Shown in pieces: positions 43,243-52,100 of a stretch of 64,000 bases of DNA (its first letter is position 1; every line of letters starts with the position of its first letter). The stretch spans positions 5,950,001-6,014,000 of the forward strand of contig NZ_CP102931.1 of assembly GCF_024734665.1 (NCBI RefSeq), in the 5' to 3' direction. This DNA comes from Variovorax paradoxus (GTDB lineage Bacteria; Pseudomonadota; Gammaproteobacteria; Burkholderiales; Burkholderiaceae_C). The position numbers and the translations under genes are program-made. The notes below the pieces were generated by a model. The model was not told the origin of the DNA, did no database searches, and was given only the letters and a program-made list of their open reading frames with translations.

Positions 43243-45346
43243 GCGAAAGCTCTCCAATAATCCGGTCCCTCGACCCGTCCATCACGATGCGGCCGTTGTC
43301 GATCACGACGATGCGGTCCACCCAATGCAGCACCGGCATGCGGTGCGTTGCCACCACCAGCGTGCGCGACCCCAGCCAGGCGCCCACCGACTCGATCACC
43401 TGGCGTTCGGTGACCTCGTCGAAGTGCGCAGTGGGTTCGTCCAGCAGCACGATGGAAGGCTGGCGGATCAGCGTGCGCGCGAGCAGCAGCGCCTGCCGCT
43501 GCCCGCCCGAGAGTCCGAGTCCGCCTTCGTGGATCAGGTCGTCCAGCCCCTGGGAGCGCGAATCCACGAAGGGCAAGGCGCCCGCCATCGTGATGGCCTC
43601 CAGTACCTGCGCATCGGTCGCCAGCGGCATGCCCATGGTGACGTTCTCGCGGACGGTGCCGTAGAAAAGCCGCGCGTTCTGCGTGAGCAGCGCCATGTCG
43701 CGGCGCAGGTCGGCCGGGTCGATCAGCGCGAGGTCGAGCGAATCGAGCGCCACGTTGCCGCGCTGCGGTGCATGCAGGCCGGCCAGCAGCTGCAGCAGCG
43801 TGGACTTGCCCGCGCCCATGCGGCCCAGCAGCGCGACCTTTTCGCCGGCCTGGATCTGCAGCTGTGCGCACGAGAACGCCGGGCTCTTGTCGTCCTTGCC
43901 GTAGCGAAACTCGACGCCCATGACGTTGTAGCGGCCCTGCAGCGCCGGCACGTGCACCAGCCGCGCGCTCTCGGGCTGGTCGACCGGGCGCTGCATGAGC
44001 TGGTCGAGCCCGGCGCGCGCCACCTTGGCCTGCTGCCAGCGCGCGAACACGCCCGACAGTTGCGCCAGCGGCGCGATCATGCGCGACGCGAGGATCGACG
44101 AGCCGACCAGCGCACCGGTCGTCATGTCCCCCCTCATCACAAGGAAGCAGCCCGCGAGCAGCATCACCGCGTAGACGATGGTCTGCACCTCCTGCGTCCA
44201 GGTCATGAGCAGGCCCGTGAGAAAGCGCTGGCGCATGCTGACGCCGGCCGAGACCTCGTTGGCATGGTTCCACTGGTTCTGGAAGCGCGGCTCGGCGCGC
44301 ATGAGCTTGATGTCCTCGATGCCCTCGACGGCCTCGACCAGCAGCGCATTGCGCAGCGCCGATTCGCGCATGCCCTCGTTGGCCAGCCGCGCGAGCGGCT
44401 TCTGGATCAGCAGGCCAGGAATCACCAGCAGCGGCACCGCTGCCAGTGCCACCAGCGCGAGTGGGCCAGCCACCATCCACAGCACGACCAGGAAGAGAAA
44501 GAAAAACGGCAGGTCGGCCACCGCGCCGATGGTGGTGGAGGTGAGCAGTTCGCGCACTTGCTCCACTTCGCGCACCTGCGCGATGAAGGAGCCAGTGGAC
44601 TTCGAGCGTGCGTCGGTGCGCACCCTCAAGGCATGGCCGAAGACCAGGTCCGACACCTTGAGGTCGGCACGCTTGCCGATCACGTCGGAAATGTGCGTGC
44701 GCGATATACGCAGCAAGAATTCGAAGACCACGGCGAGCATGACGCCGCCGAACAGCACCCACAGCGTCGACTCCGACTGCGCGGGCACCACGCGGTCGTA
44801 GATCTGCATCGAGAAGATCGTCGAGGCCAGTGCCAGCACGTTGGCAAAGACCGAGGCCAGGATGATGTCGCCGTAGCGGCGCCAGTCGCGCAGGGCGATG
44901 GTCCAGAACCAGTTGGGCTTGTAGGGCTTGACGTAGTCGTCCACGCGCGCGTCGGGCACGGCGGTGTTGGGCCGCAGGATGGCGACGCGCTTCGCACGCT
45001 GGCGCAGCTCGTCGATGGGCAGCGCCGTCTCCAATCCGTGGTCGCCGCCTAGCAGCACGCCCAGGCTGCCCTTGCCGTCGGAAGCGCGCACGACACCGAT
45101 CTCGCCGTTGTCGAACTCCACCACCAGCGGCAGCCGCCACGGGTCGATCTGCGCGTTGGAGAACGCGTCCAGCCGCAGCGCCAGGCCGAGCTGCCGCGCC
45201 ATGTGATCGAGCAGCGTGTCCATCGGCGCGCCGCGCTCCCAGGCGAGCGAGACGCGCACGCTCTCTTCCGAAGCGCCAATGCCGTAGTGGCGGGCGACGA
45301 AGAGCATGGCGTCGAGCCAGCTCGTGTACTGCGGGGGCAGACTCAT
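43226..45346 (-). CDS. Type I secretion ABC exporter (LapB/RTX type) with degenerate C39-like domain
   Basis: 706 residues. The N-terminal domain of about 130 residues resembles a C39 peptidase (MLFVARHYGIGAS) but lacks the catalytic Cys, as in LapB-type exporters that bind and do not cleave their substrate. The membrane domain has six helices (for example TIFSMQIYDRVVPAQSESTLWVL). The ATPase has Walker A GRMGAGKST, signature LSGGQRQAL, Walker B IVLLDEPTAHFD and the switch His in VVATHR. The substrate is almost certainly the giant adhesin. Start overlaps the outer-membrane-factor stop (ATGA). Confidence 0.95.
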   Translation of the reverse strand: MSLPPQYTSWLDAMLFVARHYGIGASEESVRVSLAWERGAPMDTLLDHMARQLGLALRLDAFSNAQIDPWRLPLVVEFDNGEIGVVRASDGKGSLGVLLGGDHGLETALPIDELRQRAKRVAILRPNTAVPDARVDDYVKPYKPNWFWTIALRDWRRYGDIILASVFANVLALASTIFSMQIYDRVVPAQSESTLWVLFGGVMLAVVFEFLLRISRTHISDVIGKRADLKVSDLVFGHALRVRTDARSKSTGSFIAQVREVEQVRELLTSTTIGAVADLPFFFLFLVVLWMVAGPLALVALAAVPLLVIPGLLIQKPLARLANEGMRESALRNALLVEAVEGIEDIKLMRAEPRFQNQWNHANEVSAGVSMRQRFLTGLLMTWTQEVQTIVYAVMLLAGCFLVMRGDMTTGALVGSSILASRMIAPLAQLSGVFARWQQAKVARAGLDQLMQRPVDQPESARLVHVPALQGRYNVMGVEFRYGKDDKSPAFSCAQLQIQAGEKVALLGRMGAGKSTLLQLLAGLHAPQRGNVALDSLDLALIDPADLRRDMALLTQNARLFYGTVRENVTMGMPLATDAQVLEAITMAGALPFVDSRSQGLDDLIHEGGLGLSGGQRQALLLARTLIRQPSIVLLDEPTAHFDEVTERQVIESVGAWLGSRTLVVATHRMPVLHWVDRIVVIDNGRIVMDGSRDRIIGELSHGNNA

Positions 45347-46779
45347 GGAAGCAGTTCCATTCCTTGAACGGTGGTGTTGTTGAGGCCGTAGTACGTGCGG
45401 CCCTGGCCGGTGGCGCCGATGTAGCCGATGCGGCTGGCCCAGAGGTCGTGCAGCACGCCCTCTTGCTCAGCTGCGGCCTGGTGGATCTCCTGCTCGGCGT
45501 TGAGCAGGTCGAGGATGGAACGGGAGCCGAGCTTGTATTGCTCGCGGTAGAGGTCGCGCGCCTCGCCGATGCTTCGGCGCCTATCTGCGAGCACGCCCAG
45601 GCGCTCCTGCGCGCCGATGACCTGCTCCCGGAAATTGCGCGCCAGGTCGCCCGCGTTCAGGCGAGCGGTTTCGACGCGCATGCGCGCGGCCTCTTCGGCG
45701 GCGACTGCTGCGCGCACCTGGGCGTCGAGCGCGCCGCCCTGGTAGAGCACGCTCGAAAGATTGAGCATGACCGAGTGGTACATGCCGTTGCGCTCCAGCG
45801 TGCTGGGGTTCACGCCGCCCATGGCCTTGTTGGCGGAAACGTCGAGGCTGATGGTGGGGTAGCGCTGAGCCCTTGCAACTTCGACCTGGGCCGAGGCCAC
45901 GCGCCGCTCTGCCTCTGCAGTCAACACATCGGGCATGAGGCTGGCGTCGGGTAGCTGGTCGATGCGCAACTCGCTGGCCAGCCGTTCCGGCAGCGGAGCC
46001 ACGGCCGGCGGTACCGACTTGCCCAGCAGCGTGCCCAGACGCTCCCTCCACTGCGCGAGCTGTGACTTGACCTGCAGCAGATTGGCACGCGCGCTGTCGA
46101 CGCGCGACTCGGCCTGGATCGGGTCGGCCTTGGTGCTGATGCCCGCGCCGGCGCGCAGCCGTGCCGTCTCCAGAACCTTCTCGACGGCATTGACCTGCTC
46201 CTGCGCGATCGCGACCAGCGACTGGTAGCGGTGCGTCATGACGACGGCCTCGGCCGCCTGCTGCGCGACGGTATCGATCTGCTTGAGGATCGCGGCCTGC
46301 TGGCGCCGCACCTGTGCCTCCGACTGGTTGACTGCGCCGTCGACCTTGCCGAAGTCGTAAAGCATCTGCGATACGGAGGCCGTGGCCAGTGTGCCGGCGC
46401 CGCGCCCCCGGCCAGCGCCGGACGCACCGTTGTTGGCGCCCCCGCCCATGCCCACGCGCACCGTCGGGTAGTAGCCGGCCCGCGCCACGTCGACGCCGCC
46501 CGACTGCTGCGCCAGCGCGGCGATGGAGTCGGAGATGGACGGATGGCGCGCCACCGCCTGGCGCACCGCATCGGTCAGCTCCAGCGGCGTCGTGGTCTCG
46601 GGCGCCGAGGGCAGCTCGGGGCCGGGGCGCACGCCCATGTCCCGGGCCAGCGCACTCGGTGCGAGCCGCCGCGCTACCGTCAATCCGCCGGAGATGATCT
46701 GCGCGGCGGCCGGCATGCTGGCGAGGGCCAGCCATGCAGCCGTGGAGGCCGCGCAGAAGGTGGTAATGCCTGGTTTCAC
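45343..46779 (-). CDS. TolC-family outer membrane channel of the type I secretion system
   Basis: 478 residues from a GTG at 46779. Signal peptide cleaved near SMPAAAQ. Two outer-membrane-efflux repeats follow, with typical coiled-coil segments (LTDAVRQAVARHPSISDSIAA; ARNFREQVIGAQERLGVLAD) and GYYPTVRVGMGGG / YKLGSRSILDLLNAEQEIHQ. It forms the trimeric outer-membrane exit channel, equivalent to LapE. The GTG overlaps the halogenase stop (GTGA) and AGAGGA lies nine bases upstream, inside the halogenase gene, so the halogenase and channel are translationally coupled. Confidence 0.93.
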   Translation of the reverse strand: MKPGITTFCAASTAAWLALASMPAAAQIISGGLTVARRLAPSALARDMGVRPGPELPSAPETTTPLELTDAVRQAVARHPSISDSIAALAQQSGGVDVARAGYYPTVRVGMGGGANNGASGAGRGRGAGTLATASVSQMLYDFGKVDGAVNQSEAQVRRQQAAILKQIDTVAQQAAEAVVMTHRYQSLVAIAQEQVNAVEKVLETARLRAGAGISTKADPIQAESRVDSARANLLQVKSQLAQWRERLGTLLGKSVPPAVAPLPERLASELRIDQLPDASLMPDVLTAEAERRVASAQVEVARAQRYPTISLDVSANKAMGGVNPSTLERNGMYHSVMLNLSSVLYQGGALDAQVRAAVAAEEAARMRVETARLNAGDLARNFREQVIGAQERLGVLADRRRSIGEARDLYREQYKLGSRSILDLLNAEQEIHQAAAEQEGVLHDLWASRIGYIGATGQGRTYYGLNNTTVQGMELLP

Positions 46780-48305
46780 TCGGGTCGGTCCTCTTTGGAA
46801 ACGCTGTCGGCCGCGCCAGGCTCGCGCAGCCGGTTCATGTAGATGGCCACGCGCTGGCGGCTGGCGGCCGGAAGGCTCGCCAGTTCGGCAGCGGCGGCCT
46901 CGGGTGGCACCACGCCCAACGGCGCTGCCACGAACAGCCAGTTGACGACGTGGAAGATGCCCTGCCATCCGTGGATGGCGTAGTTCTGTACGTCGATGAG
47001 CCGCGGCGTGCGCTGCTGGAAGCACTGCTTGAGTTCGGCATAGCCGGGCGGCAACGGCAGGGCCGCCACGTCGCGCCAGAAGGCTGTGTCGCGCCGCGGG
47101 CAGTCGTAGTGCATGCGCAGGAAGTCGCGAATGCCCGACCAGCACCGCGCATTGGCTTCGTTGAAGCCGTCGATCAGGTGGCCCGACACCACGCCATCGC
47201 CGGCGGTGACGATGCGCTCGAAGTTGCGCAGTTGCTCCAGCATCTGACCGATGGAGGTTGCCTCCAGCGGCTCCACGAAACCCGAGGCCAGCCCGATCGC
47301 CATGACGTTGCCGACCCACACCTGCTCGAAGTGGCCGGGCTCGAAGCGCAGAGTGCGCATCGGCTCGACATCCGGGCCGATGCGGCGATGGATCTCGTCG
47401 ATGACCTGCGTCTCGTCGATGTGGGCGCTGCTGAAGACATAGCCCGCGCCGACGCGCTCGACCAACGGGATCTGCCACATCCAGCCGGCCGGCATTGCGA
47501 TGGCGCGCGTGACCAGCGACGGATTCTGCTGCGGATGCGGCATGTGAAACGGCACGGCGCGGTCGAGCAGCAGGTGCTCGGAGAACGAGCGCCAGCGAAT
47601 GCCGAGCTTCTGGCCGATGCCCAGACGTGCCAGCCCCGAGGCGTCGATGAGCAGGTCAAGGTCGATGATTTCGCCGTCATCGATGCGCACGCCGCGCGCC
47701 ATGTCCTGCGCGTCGCACAGCAGCTCCTCGACACGGGCTTGCTGGTGCACCACGCCGCGCGAGACGGCCACGCGGCGCAGGTAGTCCGCCAGCTTGTGGC
47801 TGTCGAAATGGAAGGACGCCGACAGGCCCGACCTTGCTCCGAGCTGCAGCATCGCCGCCGCCTCCTGCTGCGATGCATTCGACGCGATCGCGGCAAAGCC
47901 GGGGATGTAGCGGTGAAGCTCGACGCCCTCGCGCACCATGCCGGAGAACAGCGGACGGAAGCCGCCCTCCATCCAGTCGGTTTCCTGCAGGCCGGGCCGG
48001 CCGAAGAGGTGGTAGTAGCGGTCGTCCTCGGCTCCGGTGCGCCAGCCTTCGTAGGAGAAGCCCAGCTTGAAGGCCGCGCCGGTCTCGCGCACGAATTCGT
48101 TGACGTCGATACCGTTGCGGCGCAGCGCGTCGATGAGGTTGAGCAGCCCGCCTTCTCCCACGCCGACGATGCCTATGTCGGGCGACTCGATCACCCGGAT
48201 CTCGACCTGCGGCGCGAACATGCGGCGCAAGGTCAGGGCCGCGAACCAGCCTGCGGTTCCACCGCCGATGACGACGGCGCGGTTGATGTTGCGAAGATTG
48301 AGCAT
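46776..48305 (-). CDS. Flavin-dependent tryptophan-halogenase-like enzyme
   Basis: 509 residues of the Trp_halogenase family. FAD-binding loop VIGGGTAGWFAALTLRRMF (GGGTAG at residues 14-19). GIVGVGEGG occupies the position of the family's GVGEA. The Lys that activates hypohalous acid is K80 in AAFKLGFSYEGW. The halogenase signature WxWxIP is intact in GWMWQIPLVER. The FxxPxxSxG motif reads FVEPLEATSIG, with Ala and Ser in the last two defined places. The known enzymes chlorinate or brominate tryptophan, indoles or larger scaffolds, and need FADH2 from a separate reductase, none of which is encoded nearby. The position between adhesin and exporter genes, coupled to the latter, is unusual. AGGGA lies upstream of the ATG. 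Confidence 0.88.
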   Translation of the reverse strand: MLNLRNINRAVVIGGGTAGWFAALTLRRMFAPQVEIRVIESPDIGIVGVGEGGLLNLIDALRRNGIDVNEFVRETGAAFKLGFSYEGWRTGAEDDRYYHLFGRPGLQETDWMEGGFRPLFSGMVREGVELHRYIPGFAAIASNASQQEAAAMLQLGARSGLSASFHFDSHKLADYLRRVAVSRGVVHQQARVEELLCDAQDMARGVRIDDGEIIDLDLLIDASGLARLGIGQKLGIRWRSFSEHLLLDRAVPFHMPHPQQNPSLVTRAIAMPAGWMWQIPLVERVGAGYVFSSAHIDETQVIDEIHRRIGPDVEPMRTLRFEPGHFEQVWVGNVMAIGLASGFVEPLEATSIGQMLEQLRNFERIVTAGDGVVSGHLIDGFNEANARCWSGIRDFLRMHYDCPRRDTAFWRDVAALPLPPGYAELKQCFQQRTPRLIDVQNYAIHGWQGIFHVVNWLFVAAPLGVVPPEAAAAELASLPAASRQRVAIYMNRLREPGAADSVSKEDRPE

Positions 48306-48330
48306 GTGTATGTTTCCCTGGGCCGGACCG

Positions 48331-48364
48331 AGAAAAGGGGCGCACCGGGGTGCGCCCCTTTTCT
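48331..48364 (-). terminator. Strong intrinsic terminator-like hairpin between adhesin and halogenase
   Basis: Sixteen-base arms, AGAAAAGGGGCGCACC (48331-48346) and its exact complement (48349-48364). The adhesin transcript reads a G+C stem, a tight loop, then CCCCTTTTCT. It lies 19 bases past the adhesin stop and 26 before the halogenase ATG. It would end most adhesin transcripts and let a fraction read into the exporter operon. Confidence 0.8.
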
Positions 48365-48382
48365 TTCATCCGGCGATGAGCG

Positions 48383-49120
48383 TCAGGCCAGCACGAGCTG
48401 GTGGTTGGCCAGCAGCGTGGCGAGGTCGGTAGTCACGCCGTTGAGCGTGATCAGCGCCGTTGCCGAATAGGCACCGCCCGATCCGTCGCGGTCGATGTTC
48501 AACGTCGTGTTGCCGCCGCTGACCGTCACGCTCAGGTAGTTGCCGATGGCATCCCCCGAATCGATGGTGGCCACGCCGTTGATGTAGCGCGCCGCGCCAT
48601 CCGCGTCGGCGGTGTAGCCCACCAGCAGATCCTTCAGCTCGATGCGGTCCGCATTGGCCGTGGCTTCGAAAGTCCCGACCTCGAACGAACTGACCGCATC
48701 CGCGCCGTTGCCGCCCGTGGCGTCGGCGGTTGCGAGCAGCTTGTACAGCAGCGTGTCCTTGCCACCACCCGTCAGCTTGAAGGTGTCGTTGCCGGCACGC
48801 CCTTCGAACACGTTGTCTCCCGCGTTGTCGGTGAAAGTGTCGGCACCGCTGCCGCCTGCCAGGCCTTCGATGTTCTTGAAGGTCGCCGTACCGAAGCCGG
48901 TGTTCTGTGCGCCGGTGTTGCCCAGGTCGATGGTGAGCGGGGTGCTGCCCGCGAGCTTGTAGTCGACGACGTCGATACCGCCGGTGTTGCTCCAGGCCCT
49001 GATGCCGGACACCGTTACCGCACCGCCACCGCCCTCGTACTTGTCGCTGCCCTGGGTGGCGAAGAAGGTGTCGTTGTAGCCGGTTCCGACGATGCCGTTG
49101 CCGATGTCGGCGTTGGCGAC
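48383..49120 (-). other. Adhesin C-terminus: RTX-like repeats and type I secretion signal
   Basis: Encodes GYNDTFFATQGSDKYEGGGG, then GGSGADTFTDNAGDNVFEG and RAGNDTFKLTGGGKDTLLY, which follow the GGxGxDxxx calcium-binding pattern. A final domain contains NADRIELKDLLVGY and GGNTTLNIDRDGSGGAYSAT. This matches the type I secretion C-terminal target domain seen in large adhesins, read by the ABC exporter. Confidence 0.85.
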
Positions 49121-52100
49121 GTTGGTCCCGGATTCGGCGGTCAGCACGAAGGCATGGTTTGCCTCGCCGGCTTTCAGCCCGGTCCAGGCGGCATTCACGT
49201 TCTCGATCGTGTTGCCGCCCAGGTTGCCCAGGCCGCCGACGTCTGCCGCAGCACCGTTGACGATGCGCAGAAGCGCCAGCGTGTAGGTCTCTTTCGGATT
49301 CAGCCCGTAGAAATCGACGATGGCCGAGCTGTCGTTGGTCTGGTTGCCGGACTGCGGATTGATCATCTGCGTGCCCACCAGCTTGCCCGACGAGTCGAAC
49401 AACTGGACGGTGTTGCCATACAGCGCGTTGATGCCCTGCGCATCGAAGATGCGGAAGTGCAGCGACGTGCCGTCGGCCACCGTGCTGGTGTTGGCGACGA
49501 ACTTCGTGTTGCCCCTCTGGGTGAACGCCAGGAGATCCCGGTCGCCGTCCCAGTCGATGTCGGCTGCGATGGCGCCGGTGACGGCGTTGTTGGTCAGGGG
49601 GTTGCCGGTCCACTCCCCGATCTCTTCGAAGAAGCCACCGAGCAGATTGGTCGTGCTGAAGCTGACCGAGGCTCCCGAACTTGTGTTCGTATAGAGATTG
49701 ATGGGTCCGGTAACGCCCTCCGTCCTCATGCCGCCGGTGTTGCCGAAGCCGGGCAGTTCGATGGCGTCCATCTTGCCGTCGCCGTTCCAGTCCACCGAAA
49801 GCGAAGGGCCGCCCTCCAGCCGAAGGCCGTTCCAGGTCCCCCCCATGTCGTCGAAGAAGTACATGCCTGCCGGCTCGGAGCCGATCTTGTTGCCATCGAA
49901 GTCGAGCATCTTCAGCTTGCCAGCGCCGTCATTGAACAGGATGCGACTTTGGTACTGCGCTTCGGGCGTCGTGCCATAGCCGCGGCCCATGAAAAGGTCC
50001 ATGTAGCCGTCGCCGTTGAAGTCGGCCCAGGTCATGGAAATGCCGTTGCCAAAGGCTGGGTCATCGTCACCGCGCTGGAACGTCTTCTCGATGACCTGCG
50101 TGTTCTCCCAGGTGCCGTCGCCCTTGTTGGTCGCAACGACCAGGCGATGCGGCTCGGAAGTTGTGACCGTGGACGCACTGGCCGATGGCCCTCCGATCTT
50201 CGTCACACCCGCCGTCGCGTGATAGACGATATCGACCTTGCCGTCGTTATTCAGATCGACGCCCGACAACTCCATGTCGAAAGTGGCGTTCTGGTAGTTG
50301 CTCGAATTCGCAGGGCCGGGAGTGGCTGCCTGGTCATCGGTGTAACCGCTGTCCTTGGTCATGCCGAGGATGCTGCCGTCCTGGTTCAACACGACCTGGG
50401 AGTCGTACCCTCCTCCGCTCGTGGAGTCGTTGGGCGTCTGGTCGCCATAGGCCAGGTCGGTAAAACCATCGCCCGTCTTGTCGAAGGCCATCACGCCGCC
50501 GTACCAGCTGAACGTGTTTGCGCTGCCCAGGGTGAGCTTGTCGCCGCCTACGGCGGACGGCCCGCCGACCTGCACCGCGGTGTAGCGGCTGCCGTCGAAG
50601 ATGAAAGCCTGCTGACCATCGTCATAGGTGCTGTCTTCGGCAAACAGGTCCATGTGCCCGTCGCGGTTGAAGTCCATGAACGTTGCGTTCTGAACGTAGT
50701 TGCGTCCGGCATATCCCGAGTTGTACCCAAAGCTCCCCGTTTCGTTGGTGTTGCTCCACAGATGGGTTTGATTGAAGCTGCCAAGCGAGGCGCTGTCGGT
50801 TCCGCTGGCATCCAGCATCGTCTGGTTGGTATGGATGCGCCACATGCCGTTCTCTCCGAGCGTGTAGGCAGTCGCCTTCTGGTTCGGATCGCTGGCCGCG
50901 GATCCGACAGTCACCGTCGGCGCTGCGGAGACGGACAGTTCGCCCTTGGTGTCGTCGGCCGCAATCCGCGTGCCGGATGCGCTCTTGACGACGGCCTGGA
51001 CGTCGTAGGACCCGAGTGCGATAGCCGATGGCAGCTGCACATACCAGGTGTTGTGCTTCGGATCGACGACCACTGCGCCATTGGCCGAGCTGTAAGTCTT
51101 GCCGTCAACGGTGACCTCGATGTACTCGCCGTTGGACAGCTTGAAGGGCATCGCTCCGGTGACGATCGGCGTGCTATCGACCGTCACCTGGTTGTTGACC
51201 GTCACGGCGTAGTCCACGGTCAGCGTGAAGTTGCTCGACGGGGAGCCTTCGTTTCCTGCCGCATCGGCCACGACTGCCCGATAGGTATGAGTCGCTCCAT
51301 CCGCGAGATTGCCGAGTTCGTAGGTCCAGGTGGTGCCGCTGGCCGTCGCCGTTCCCACCAGCGTCGAGCCCTCGTAGATCCGCAGCACCTCTCCCGGCTC
51401 GAGCGCAGCCGTCAGCGTGCCGGTAAGCACCGGATTGGCGTCGTCGGTCGTGGTGCCACTGCCGAAGTTCCCCTTGACCGGGCCCACGTCGTCTGCATAG
51501 TTGGCAATGGTCGCGACCTTGGGCGGCACGACCGTGTCCACCGTGAAGGCGAGCGGGGCCGATTGCGAGCCTTCGTTGCCGGCCACATCGGCGCTGCTCA
51601 CCGTCAGGCTGTGGGCGCCGTTGGCAAGCTCCTTGCCGGCTTCGGGCGTGAAGCTCCACTTGCCCGCAGCGTCCACCGTTGCGGAGCCGATCAGCGTGCC
51701 GTTGTCGTAGATCCGGACCGTGCCGTTCGGCTCCGCGCCCGAACCCTTCAGCTCGGGCCGGGCGTCGTTGGTCGCGCTACCCGACGTGACGGGCCCGGTG
51801 ACGGGGGCCACATCGTCCATGACGCTGTCGATCGAAGGCGCTGCCGAAGGCGGCGTCTGGTCGACGGTGAGCGTGAAGGCAGCCGAAGCGCCGCCCCGAT
51901 TGCCCGCCGCGTCCTCGACGCGGGCGGTGTAGCTGTAGGTGGTGTCGTCAGCGAGGCCCGAGTCCTGGAAGGTCCAGGTCGCGGCGCCGGTCACGGTGGC
52001 GGTGCCGAGACGGGTGCCGTCGCGATAGACAGCCACCACTTCACCCGCGCCGAGCGTGCCGGTGAAAGTGCCGTTGAGCTGCGGCGTCGCGTCGTTGGTC

